Shown here in pieces: positions 35,386-44,100 of a stretch of 64,000 bases of DNA. The notes beneath the pieces were generated by a model. The model had not been told where the DNA came from. It was given only the letters and a program-made list of their open reading frames with translations, and made no database searches. The stretch spans positions 18,188 through 82,187 of the forward strand of contig NZ_KB895426.1 in NCBI RefSeq assembly GCF_000374845.1, read 5' to 3'. The first letter of the stretch is position 1. Each line of letters opens with the position of its first letter. Source of the stretch: Paenibacillus terrigena DSM 21567 (lineage in GTDB: Bacteria > Bacillota > Bacilli > Paenibacillales > Paenibacillaceae). The position numbers and the translations under genes were made by a program.

Positions 35386-36171
35386 ATGATTGATGTATCA
35401 CCTTCATCATTTGTATTAAAACCAGCTTTTGCCAAAATCGTATGTGAACCGAACTGGAAGTGGGCCAAGCGGGAAAAGCCGCTGGAGAACTTCGATCTGT
35501 TCTATGTATGGAGCGGCGAAGGCGAATTGATTCTGAACGATGAGCCGTACCAAGTGGGCAAGGGTAGCTGCTTCTTATTTCGTCCTGGGGATCACACGAG
35601 TGCGACGCATAATCCACAGAAACCGCTTGTCCTTACGTACATTCACTTTGATATTGAAGAAGCCTTAAATCTTATTCCCGCTCGTTATCGAGTGATCCAG
35701 GATACACTTGATTTTGAATATTTATTATCTCGTTATGTTCGCTTGTTCCTCGTGCAGACGTTCGCTGCCGATGTTGAGGCGAAGCTGATGCTCAAGCAGA
35801 TGATGATTCATTTGCTTCGGGAAGAGCAGGAGGTACCGGTGGAGAAGAAAGTGAGCAACCAGATCACCGAAGTGATCCATGAGATCGCGAACTATATTCG
35901 TCAGCATCCGAGCGTGCAGCATCGCGTGGAAGATTTAGCGAAGCGGGCGCAGCTGTCGCCGCGATACTTTTCCATTAAATTCAAGGAGCTGATTGGCGCT
36001 TCCGTCCAGTCTTACATTATTCGGACGCGGATCGAACGGGCGGAGCATTTGCTGCACCATGCAGGGATGAATGTGACTGAAGTCGCGGATGCGCTCGGTT
36101 ATCGGGACATTTTCTTCTTTAGTCGACAATTTAAGCAGTATACTGGAAAAAGTCCTTCGGAGATTCGTTAG
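35386..36171 (+). CDS. AraC family transcriptional regulator
   Basis: A 261-residue protein with an N-terminal cupin-type domain (YVWSGEGELILNDEPYQVGK, then RPGDHTSATHNPQKPLVLTY) and a C-terminal double HTH (HRVEDLAKRAQLSPRYFSIK, FKELIGASVQSYIIRTRIER, VTEVADALGYRDIFFFSRQF, KQYTGKSPSEIR). This is the usual layout of AraC sugar-responsive activators. GTAGGAGGG precedes the ATG. The targets are unknown; no sugar operon adjoins it. Confidence 0.9.
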   Translation: MIDVSPSSFVLKPAFAKIVCEPNWKWAKREKPLENFDLFYVWSGEGELILNDEPYQVGKGSCFLFRPGDHTSATHNPQKPLVLTYIHFDIEEALNLIPARYRVIQDTLDFEYLLSRYVRLFLVQTFAADVEAKLMLKQMMIHLLREEQEVPVEKKVSNQITEVIHEIANYIRQHPSVQHRVEDLAKRAQLSPRYFSIKFKELIGASVQSYIIRTRIERAEHLLHHAGMNVTEVADALGYRDIFFFSRQFKQYTGKSPSEIR

Positions 36172-36228
36172 AAATTTTAGGAATAAAGAAGGATTTCACA
36201 CAATGCATGTTCCTATTTTGGAAAAATA

Positions 36229-36244
36229 TGTTATAATCATAACA
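36229..36244 (+). promoter_or_regulatory. -10 element within a palindrome, toxin promoter
   Basis: TGTTATAATCATAACA is a perfect palindrome of 6-bp arms containing TATAAT (36232-36237), about 70 bp upstream of the holin-like toxin start. I cannot identify a clear -35 box at 17 bp spacing. Confidence 0.5.
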
Positions 36245-36304
36245 CAATAGACTAAGGTGATCGGTTGCATTCCTAACAAGTCGGAGGACGGAGGGGGTGT
36301 TACT

Positions 36305-36388
36305 ATGGAAGTAAAGGATGCATTAACATTAATGCTCTCATTTGGGCTATTTCTCATTACTTTACTTTCGTACATGAAAAAGAAGTAG
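36305..36388 (+). CDS. Putative holin-like type I toxin
   Basis: A 27-residue peptide, MEVKDALTLMLSFGLFLITL then LSYMKKK, with GGAGGACGGAGGGGG upstream. The layout, a short polar head with E-V-K-D-A-L-x-L-M, one hydrophobic helix and a Lys-rich end, matches the putative holin-like toxin family (TxpA/BsrG-type peptides) of type I toxin-antitoxin loci in Bacillales. These insert in the membrane and are silenced by an overlapping antisense RNA. A hairpin follows the stop, and a second terminator lies at 36511-36552. An antisense transcript seems possible from the right. Confidence 0.8.
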   Translation: MEVKDALTLMLSFGLFLITLLSYMKKK

Positions 36389-36592
36389 ACCTCCCTTGAT
36401 TTATCTTCGCGGATAAGGGAGGTCTTCGGATACGATGCTATGCAGCCGGCCGCCTGTGAAGGCGATCTATTGTCAAGGCCGCAGGTGCGCCAACACTTAC
36501 GGCCTTTATGAACGCTCTCCATCCCGCCAAGGATGTAGGGCGTTTTTTGCATGATTATGCAATAATTGGTATAGCTTCGGGCAGTGCTGCCC
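36385..36592 (-). ncRNA. Possible antisense RNA antitoxin
   Basis: On the reverse strand TTCAAA-N16-TAGAAT (about 36595-36625) could drive an RNA running towards the toxin gene. That RNA would end at a hairpin (GACCTCCCTT...AAGGGAGGTC) followed by CTACTTCTTTTT near 36385. It would overlap the 3' half of the toxin transcript by about 200 nt, the convergent arrangement seen in txpA/RatA. There is no direct evidence of transcription. Confidence 0.35.
36511..36552 (+). terminator. Terminator of the toxin transcript
   Basis: AACGCTCTCCATCC and GGATGTAGGGCGTT form a hairpin followed by TTTTTG. It implies a toxin mRNA of about 300 nt with a long 3' untranslated part. Confidence 0.75.
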
Positions 36593-36662
36593 TTTCACAT
36601 AACGTTATTCTAACATAGTTGCCAATATTTTGAAAAGGGCAAATCGCACACTCACGTCCAGA

Positions 36663-37454
36663 TTAGGCTTTCGGATGGATTGTGCCGAGTGCTTCGCCCA
36701 TCTTGACTGTGGAGCCGAGCGCTAGATCGCTTCGCGGGGTGAAGGTGCCGTTCTCTGTGAGCAGGACGACGGTGGATCCAAATTCAAAATAGGCGAGATC
36801 CTGCCCTTTCTCCAACGATTTAGGCAGCGGGTTCACGTATTGAATGCTGCTGACATTCATCGCGCCGACCTTCACAACAACCACTTCACCAAAGTGATGA
36901 CGTATGTATGTAATTAGCCTTTCATTCCGGCTAAGCACCCGCTTCATGTGATGGAGTCCAAAATCGTTGACCGGATAGACTTTCCCCGGTACATGCTCGG
37001 ATTCAACCAAGTTCCCTGCGATAGGTGTATGAATGCGGTGATAGTCAGTTGGGCTTAAATAGAGGACGAAATAAGTTCCATGCTTATACTTTTGCGTATA
37101 AGGGGATTGATTGAGCAGCTCCTCGATCGTGTAATCTTGCCCCTTCACGTTCAGCAGCAGTCCATTTTCAATCGGACCGATGCCTGTGATCAGTGCATCG
37201 ACAGGGCTGACGAGGGTATCCGGATTCGGATCGATTGGACGAAGTCCCGGCTTGAGCCGTCTTGTAAAAAATTGATTCAACGTACGGTATTCATGTAATT
37301 CTTTCTCCGCATCTTCAATTGATATTCCGTAAATTTTCGCAAATCTCGGAATGAGATGCCGGCTTGCGCTGGAATGGGCGAACTTCCCCGTCAACTGTGA
37401 GATCCACTTCCGTGAGGAGAGCTCGGTCATTAACCGCAGCAATGATTTGGCCAT
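36663..37454 (-). CDS. psd: Phosphatidylserine decarboxylase proenzyme
   Basis: A 263-residue protein with LNQFFTRRLKPGLRPIDPNP, LVSPVDALITGIG (Asp of the catalytic triad), FVLYLSPTDYHRIHTPIAG (His) and the self-cleavage motif FEFGSTVVLLTE, where Ser becomes the pyruvoyl group. It converts phosphatidylserine to phosphatidylethanolamine at the membrane. ATG 37454 follows GGAAGGG. The usual partner pssA is not adjacent, so it is a stand-alone gene here. Confidence 0.95.
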   Translation of the reverse strand: MAKSLLRLMTELSSRKWISQLTGKFAHSSASRHLIPRFAKIYGISIEDAEKELHEYRTLNQFFTRRLKPGLRPIDPNPDTLVSPVDALITGIGPIENGLLLNVKGQDYTIEELLNQSPYTQKYKHGTYFVLYLSPTDYHRIHTPIAGNLVESEHVPGKVYPVNDFGLHHMKRVLSRNERLITYIRHHFGEVVVVKVGAMNVSSIQYVNPLPKSLEKGQDLAYFEFGSTVVLLTENGTFTPRSDLALGSTVKMGEALGTIHPKA

Positions 37455-37652
37455 GTTTCTTTCACCCTTCCTTCTCATCCGTTATATTGCCATATAACGC
37501 AGTGTAAATCAATACGGAAGATCGCGGGGCGAGTGTTCGTGGGAGATAAGCCGAGACAGACTGTCGCCATGCGGTAGAGGAAATTAACGATTTTCAAGTC
37601 ATGTGCTGTAGATTATGATTTACGATAAATGAATAACGTTGAGGGTGTGTCA

Positions 37653-37955
37653 TTGGTGAGCGAAATCCTAGGGTTATTAGCTTTTGGAGTTCTTCTTGTT
37701 GGGTTATATCTTGTCTATTTAAGAAGACCAAATGATATTTTTATTGCAAAGGTACTGAATAAAGAAGAGGAAGAATTTACGGTTATGGGAGCGGCGAATA
37801 CAGTACAATCGCGAACGGTTATGCTGTTAAAGGATAACGCTCAAAGCGTTAAGGTTACTGTCATGGATCCTACTTTGTTCGAGAAAATAAAGATTGGTGA
37901 TGAAGGATGGGCGACGACAAAAGGGGATCTATTAATTAGCTTTGAAAAGAATTAA
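37653..37955 (+). CDS. Small single-pass membrane protein of unknown function
   Basis: About 100 residues with one N-terminal membrane helix (EILGLLAFGVLLVGLYLVYL) and a polar beta-rich domain (VMLLKDNAQSVKVTVMDPTL, IKIGDEGWATTKGDLLISFE) that looks OB-like. TTG 37653 or GTG 37656 fits the GTTGAGGG site best; an ATG at 37629 is also possible. I do not recognise a family. Confidence 0.65.
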   Translation: MVSEILGLLAFGVLLVGLYLVYLRRPNDIFIAKVLNKEEEEFTVMGAANTVQSRTVMLLKDNAQSVKVTVMDPTLFEKIKIGDEGWATTKGDLLISFEKN

Positions 37956-38285
37956 TTAAAGCCGCGTGATGATGCCGCAGCGTCACTCTCTGCTGCCTAC
38001 ACTGGATATTTGCAGTAACTTTCCATTCATTCGTATCCGATTAAGGACTATCCTGTATTTTTGCATTAACTTTGGTGTGATTGGGCTAAAAACAGTTAAA
38101 TGGAGGCCTCTATCCTGCTAGAATCCATGATAGGAAGTAAATGGGGTGCAAACCGTGCCCTTATGTTGCATGGAATCCATGATAGGTAGAATCGTATGCG
38201 AGGATCGGATAGGATTCCGGGCTCAAACGTTGTTCCCGGTTGAGGATATATTTTACGGTAATTTCAATAGACAGATAGTTAACAC
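37956..38285. repeat. Intergenic region with short repeated words
   Basis: No gene is visible. TTTGCAGTAACTTT (about 38009) and TTTGCATTAACTTT (about 38058) are near copies, and GAATCCATGATAGG occurs twice (about 38121 and 38168). The rest shows nothing recognisable. Confidence 0.5.
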
Positions 38286-38325
38286 CAAAAGCCCCGCAAG
38301 TCTTCACCAGGCCTGCGGGACTCTT
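38286..38325 (-). terminator. Terminator of the YheC/D-type gene
   Basis: On the reverse strand GTCCCGCAGG and CTTGCGGGGC form a hairpin followed by TTTT, just downstream of the stop at 38330. Confidence 0.8.
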
Positions 38326-38329
38326 CATC

Positions 38330-39418
38330 TTAATGAGATTGCTTCAATACATGACTCGCATACGCGATTGGGTTGCGGAAGGTTGACTTCCAGACCTGCG
38401 TCAGTCCCGCTTCGCGGAAGCTGTAGCGCTGATCCCGGCCATTGCATTCGATGAACATGGGAGCGCCTTCTTGGGTTAGGCCCATATCGAGCCCTACGTC
38501 AGCGAGATGGGGGAGTGTCATCTCCAGGCGTTTGACAATATACATAGAGAGGAAGCTAATGTGACTCATGAGGTACGCTTTGGAAAGGGCTGGTAGAGCC
38601 CTTGCGATTACTTTATCCGCAGGTAAGCTGGTGCCGCCTCTAGCGAGATTGGTGACATACCGATGGTGGGCGGCGATACGTGCGATCATGCCGGTGATCT
38701 GCCATTCGCCGTTCACGCTTCGCTGCACGGATACTCTTAGGTCGAAGGGACGACCTTGGTATTTCGCGAGCGGAATATATTGTTGAATGAGATATTGTTC
38801 TCTTCCAATTTTGCGCTGGATGACGCCAGGCAGCTCACCCATATGACATTTGACCGTTCTCCAGACGGTCCTTCTGCCTGTGATCGGGTAGGTTACATGC
38901 CAAGTGCCATGGATGCACCGGAGCTTCATGACCCCGCGCCCTAGACTGCTGTTATTGGGTTTCAAGATCAGTCCGGCGTGTCTTTCCATCATGTGCGCTA
39001 GGTTCACTTTGCTGAACGGAAGGGTCTCCGGCAAATGTGTCTTGAGCATCAGATCATGCTGGAGCAATTCATGAACGTATAGCTTCCCATAACGATTTTC
39101 TTCGTTAAAGAGATAAATCCCGCTCTCGACGAGTGATCGAATCTGGTGATTACAATCGGATTTGAGATAGATCGCTCGATTGTGCACGACACGGGGCGTG
39201 GGAACACTTTTTCGAATATACCCATACTTCGATTTGACATAAGCGGTTGTGAACGGTTCCCCCGGCTGAATGTCCGAGAGGCGAAAATAACACGGGATGA
39301 TTCCGAATTCTTGACCGGCCTCTTCGTAGGCGGATAATGATTCGTTCTGCGTCCTGCCTAACGGTATGCCGCGATACGCACTGGCATTGAGTAATATGCC
39401 CACATAGGCTTCCCCCAT
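38330..39418 (-). CDS. YheC/YheD family spore-coat-associated ATP-grasp protein
   Basis: A 362-residue protein with LILKPNNSSLGRGVMKLRCI (ATP-grasp phosphate loop), YLIQQYIPLAKYQGRPFDLR and DVGLDMGLTQEGAPMFIECN (metal-binding Glu and Asn). This is the order found in YheC/YheD endospore-coat-associated proteins. ATG 39418 follows AGGAGGAGAG; a longer in-frame reading lacks a site. Bacillus relatives are made in the mother cell during sporulation. Its neighbour across a MITE is a CotSA-like glycosyltransferase, which fits a spore-surface locus. The ligation reaction is unknown. Confidence 0.88.
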   Translation of the reverse strand: MGEAYVGILLNASAYRGIPLGRTQNESLSAYEEAGQEFGIIPCYFRLSDIQPGEPFTTAYVKSKYGYIRKSVPTPRVVHNRAIYLKSDCNHQIRSLVESGIYLFNEENRYGKLYVHELLQHDLMLKTHLPETLPFSKVNLAHMMERHAGLILKPNNSSLGRGVMKLRCIHGTWHVTYPITGRRTVWRTVKCHMGELPGVIQRKIGREQYLIQQYIPLAKYQGRPFDLRVSVQRSVNGEWQITGMIARIAAHHRYVTNLARGGTSLPADKVIARALPALSKAYLMSHISFLSMYIVKRLEMTLPHLADVGLDMGLTQEGAPMFIECNGRDQRYSFREAGLTQVWKSTFRNPIAYASHVLKQSH

Positions 39419-39600
39419 GAGCTTCTCTCCTCCTGTTCTATCGGATACATAGACGTTTGATGCTTGTATGTTAGTGTATGAGTTTGGTAGATGTTTCGAA
39501 AAGGCGATTGCTGACGGTGATTTGACCATTTTTGGCGAAGTTATGATCGTTCTCGGACGAAGGTGTATATGTTGTGATATAGAATTATCCATTAGTGCGA

Positions 39601-39769
39601 GTTCAAAAAGTCAGCTTTTCAGCACCGAGAAGGTTGCGAGAATCTGAAGAAGGAGGAACGGAGTTTAGGAAAAACCTAAATGAGTACCGGACTTCGAGGG
39701 TGAACGCAAGATTCGATGTCGAATTCACATCATGAAAATACTTCGTGATCAAAAGATGATTTTTTGAAT
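39601..39769 (-). mobile_element. MITE-like element, copy B (inverted relative to copy A)
   Basis: Ends are GTTCAAAAAGTC and GATTTTTTGAAT. The reverse complement aligns along its whole length with 35171-35338, with scattered substitutions. It lies directly upstream of the CotSA-like glycosyltransferase gene (start 39793), so its right end probably forms part of that gene's leader. Confidence 0.85.
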
Positions 39770-39792
39770 ATCCTCTGGAAGGGAGAAATACG

Positions 39793-40956
39793 ATGGGACG
39801 ACCTAGCGTGGCAATTGTTACACCGGGCTCCTTTCCGATTCCTTCGGCGCGAGGCAGCTCGGTGGAACGGGTGGTAGAGCAAGTCGTTCCGCTGGCGCAG
39901 CATCGGCTCCATTGTTATATTTTTGGCCGTACTGCGAAGCATCTTCCTAGTTATGGGACGATTCATGGCGTACCTTGTTATCGGGTTCCATACGGAAGTG
40001 GAGCACGTTACATCCAAGCGGTGATCAGGCATCTGCTCCTCCTTAGACCAGACATCATTCAGGTTGAGAATCGACCCAGATATGTCCTGGCGATCAAGAA
40101 GCGTATGCGGCATGCGCGTATATTTCTCTATTTGCATTCGATGACCTATATTTCGAGGACCGTCATACCGGCTCGAACCTTACGCCGCGCACTGCAGTGT
40201 GCGGATCGGATTATGGTGAACAGCATGTTCCTGAAGGAGCGCCTTATTAGTCGGTTTCGTGATATGGAAGCGAAAATTGTCGTGAATCATCTTGGGGTCA
40301 ATCTAGAGCAGTTCCAACTTCATAAGAGTGAATTCGGGTATGGGAACGTAACCAATGACTGGAAGATTCGTCAAGGGTTATCGGGACGGCGAATCATATT
40401 ATTCGCAGGAAGATTGAATCCCCAGAAGGGGGTGCATCATCTGCTGGAAGCGATGCGGTACATCGCGTTGATAGAGCCTTCAGCCGTGCTGGTCATTGTG
40501 GGCAGCGCCTTCTATGGTTCAAGACGACGGACCGCTTATGTTCGTAAATTAGAGCGGATGGCACGGCGAATCCCGCATCATGTGCGGTTTATACCGTATG
40601 TCCCTTATGATGAGATAGCACGCTGGTTCAGCATTTCTGATGTTGTCGTTGTCCCTTCCGTACGGGATGAAGCATTCGGGCTTGTCAATGTGGAGGCCAT
40701 GGCTGCAGGGGTGCCTGTGGTTGCTGCGAGGACAGGCGGAATCCGTGAGATTGTGCAGCATCATATAACAGGGTTCCTCGTAGACACGCAGCAGCTCACG
40801 AAGGAACTCGTCCCGTATATCCTCTATATTCTGCGAGACGCTTCGCTCCAACATCGGTTGGGTCAGGCAGGTGCGGAGCGGGTGCAGAAGTATTTCACAT
40901 GGCAGCATACAGCGGATCGCTGGGCCAGCCTAATCGAACAACGTGCCAGTGTTTGA
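39793..40956 (+). CDS. Glycosyltransferase family 4, CotSA-like
   Basis: A 387-residue GT-B enzyme. It starts SVAIVTPGSFPIPSARGSSV, has the linker RIILFAGRLNPQKGVHHLLE near residue 200, and the donor site DEAFGLVNVEAMAAGVPVVA (E-x7-E) near residue 295, followed by RTGGIREIV. The length and N-terminus resemble the spore coat protein CotSA of Bacillus. The ribosome binding site GGAAGGGAG lies at the edge of MITE copy B. It precedes the giant repeat gene and is separated from it by a terminator. It is likely to glycosylate a spore-surface component; donor and acceptor are unknown. Confidence 0.9.
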   Translation: MGRPSVAIVTPGSFPIPSARGSSVERVVEQVVPLAQHRLHCYIFGRTAKHLPSYGTIHGVPCYRVPYGSGARYIQAVIRHLLLLRPDIIQVENRPRYVLAIKKRMRHARIFLYLHSMTYISRTVIPARTLRRALQCADRIMVNSMFLKERLISRFRDMEAKIVVNHLGVNLEQFQLHKSEFGYGNVTNDWKIRQGLSGRRIILFAGRLNPQKGVHHLLEAMRYIALIEPSAVLVIVGSAFYGSRRRTAYVRKLERMARRIPHHVRFIPYVPYDEIARWFSISDVVVVPSVRDEAFGLVNVEAMAAGVPVVAARTGGIREIVQHHITGFLVDTQQLTKELVPYILYILRDASLQHRLGQAGAERVQKYFTWQHTADRWASLIEQRASV

Positions 40957-40986
40957 TTGAGTTCTTATAGCAGATTTTTCAAGCGT

Positions 40987-41021
40987 ACACCGAAGGAAAT
41001 TCGTTCGGTGTTTTTCTTTTT
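40987..41021 (+). terminator. Terminator after the CotSA-like gene
   Basis: ACACCGAA, a short loop and TTCGGTGT followed by TTTTCTTTTTT. Confidence 0.9.
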
Positions 41022-41039
41022 TCAGGGCTTAGGCGAGTG

Positions 41040-41066
41040 ACAGGGTCCTAGTCGAGTGCATATGAT
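41040..41066 (+). promoter_or_regulatory. Possible sigma-K/E-type promoter of the giant repeat gene
   Basis: AC at 41040-41041 and CATATGAT at 41059-41066 fit the pattern AC-N16/17-CATA-N3-T of late mother-cell promoters, 35 bp before the ATG. The last base of the -10 box deviates. Confidence 0.35.
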
Positions 41067-41100
41067 GCAAATGACGATCTATGCAGGAAGGAGAGGGCTC

Positions 41101-44100
41101 ATGAAAAAACCGAAAAGATCGGCGAGATCGACGAAATCGAAAAAGCCGCTTTATTATGTCGATAACCCGAACTCTCGCGAACTAAATTGGCTCGGAACTG
41201 CGAACAAAACGCAGGCGGCCGTCGATCCCCAAGAAGAAAAGGATGTATCGATTAATGCGATGACTCCACTTCCGACTCGGCCTGAAACAAATTCGAAATC
41301 CGATGACACTGAAATATTGATCCCATTGGAAGATGTCCTTAGCCAAGTGATAGAAGAAGCTCAAGTGCAGCTGCAATCCGAGCCGGAAGTCAAATTACAA
41401 GAACGGAAGCTTGCGATGAGCTTGAAGTCTGAGATTTCGAAAGACACGGAATCCGGGCCCGCGCCACTAGAGCAGCGACCGGAATCATCCGAATCCGATA
41501 ATTCGGCATCGTCTGCATCACGGACGAAGCTGGAAGCAAGAAGAGCATCTGCGATGAAGCCGCCATCTGAAGTTGCGGCGGAAGCGGACAGCGCCACGCA
41601 ACCCCCGTCCACACGAGGGAACAAGACCGCAAGCGAATCCGTTGAAGAACGACGCGCAGCCGTCAGAGCGCGATCCAAATCGAAGTCAGAGCCTCAAGCG
41701 GAAGTGACACTGCCAGAAGCCCCACCTGAACCTCCAAAGGTTGAGGAGGTTAAGAGCGAAGCAGTCCAAGAAGTGAAGGTCGAGGTACAGCAAGTGCCGG
41801 AAGCCTTTGAACAACAGGAATACGATGAAGCGAACAGCCTCTCCAGGATCTTCTCTCCGTTCGGGCGCAATAAAGGGGTCGTCTATACCGACGATCTTGT
41901 CGACGGTGCCGTTACGAATGAGAAGCTCGCACCTTATTCGATTGACGGATCGAAGATCAAGAAGGAGAGCATTGGCGCTGACGCGCTGAAGGATTATGCC
42001 ATTCAGAGCATTAAGATTGCAGACGGAGCCATTAGCGCCGCCAAAATTGCTCCAGAATCGGTATCCGGTGAACACCTCATCCGTCAATCCATCACCAGTG
42101 GTAAAATCCGCGATCGTTCCATCACGGGTGAGAAGCTTAAAGACGGAAGCATTACATCTGAGAAACTCGCCGACAAGACTATCGATTCGAATAAAATCGC
42201 AGAAGGTTCTATTCAGACGAAACACTTGGCTTCGCTTATCGTATCCAGCGATCTTATTCAGAACCAATCGATTACCTCCGAGAAAATCCGCAGCGGTGCG
42301 GTACAAACCGAGAACCTCGCGAATGACGTTATCGATACTTCGAAGCTTAGCGATGGTGCGGTGACGTCAGATAAGCTGCAGGATGAATCCGTAACGGAGA
42401 GCAAAATCTTCCCGGGCAGTGTCGTTGGCGTCCACCTGAAGGAAGGCGCTGTAACGAAACGCCATATCGCGAAGAAGTCGATCCAACGTGATCATATCGA
42501 GGACGCTCAGATTGATTCCCATCATATCTTGCCTGCCGCGATTCATTCGGTGCATTTGAAGCCGAATTCGATCTCGTCGGTGTTACTCGACTCGCAGGCT
42601 GTAGGCACACCGCATCTCCAAGATGACGCAATTAAGCAGCAGCATATCGGTGTATCTGAAATTCAGACATGGCATTTTGCGGATCAGAGTATTACATCGC
42701 CGAAGCTTGCAGACCAAGCGGTATCCACCGTCAAACTCGTAGACCATGCGGTGACGACTTCCAAAATTGCGGATCAGAGCATCATTCCGCAGAAGTTAGC
42801 CGATGAAGCCATTCAATCCCGTCACCTCGCTAAGAACACTGTGGTCGCCGATAAAATTGCTCCGCTTGCCATCGGTTCAGGCCATTTGAAATCAGAGTCC
42901 GTAGGACCGGAGCATATTCAAGATCAAGCGATCATGGAGATTCATCTGAACAGAAGCGCCGTGACATCCGATAAGATTAACAATCGTGCGGTTCAATCGG
43001 AGCACATCGAACTTGCAGGCATTCATACCGAACATTTGGCGAATGAAACCATTACGAGCGATAAATTAGCGAAGAATAGTGTCCTAACCGAAGCCATCGT
43101 CGATGGTTCCGTGACGGAAGCGAAGCTGGCTTCCCAAAGTGTCACTTCCGATGTTCTGGCCGATGACGCGGTTCAGGCCTTCCATATCGCAGAGAAGTCC
43201 GTCACATCACAGGCGATTGCACAAGAAGCTGTTCAATCGTTCCACATTCAGGCTGGTTCGATTGGCAGTGAGCATCTCCAGATGTTCTCCGTCGGTCAAC
43301 CGATGCTGAAGAACGAGGCGGTATCTGCGGAGAAAATCGCATCCAATGCGATCCGTGACCGACATATCGGACCGGGTACGGTATTCTCTCACCATCTGGC
43401 AGATCATGCCGTGACATCGCTCAAAATTTCTCCAGAGAGTGTCTCCACAGATAAATTAAATGACATGGCTGTTACAACACCAAAGCTAGCAGATCAGAGT
43501 GTTAACTCCTCTAAAATCGGATACGAAGCTGTTATGACATCGCATCTATCCGCTGGTGCTGTAACTTCGCCGATTATTGCAGAACAGGCGATTAGCTCTG
43601 AACATCTCCAGGATCAGATTGTCGGGACAGAGCATCTTCAATTCGATGCGGTTGGCACGGAACAGTTGCAGGACGGATCCATTACTTCAGAGAAGATTAC
43701 GAAACAGAGTATTACCAGTGACAAGATGGCAATCGGTTCTGTTGATGGGCCGCATATTCGCAATCAAGCCATTCACAGCAGTCATCTAATGCAAGAAACG
43801 ATTCAGTCCCAACATCTAAGAGATGAGAGCGTATCGACAGCGAAGCTCGCGGACGGCAGTGTGACGAGTGATAAGCTCGCCATCGAGAGCATCACGGAAG
43901 ATCATTTGGCGTCAAGCTCCGTGGGGCAAGACAAAATTCAGCCTGGAGCCATTACTTCTGTCCATATCCAAGATGAGTCGGTTCAGGATCAGCACCTCGA
44001 GGATCATGCTGTGGGAGAACGTCATATTCAGCAGGATGCCATCCGAACGGATATGCTGCAGAATCAGTCCGTCACGAGTGAGAAGATTAGCTCGGGAGCG

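Noticed and set aside
35204..35617. Reverse-strand 137-codon frame
   Set aside because: Half of it lies in MITE copy A and half is antisense to the AraC gene.
41361..42631. Several antisense frames over the giant gene
   Set aside because: Repetitive codon usage on the plus strand produces open antisense frames; none has start signals or known domains.
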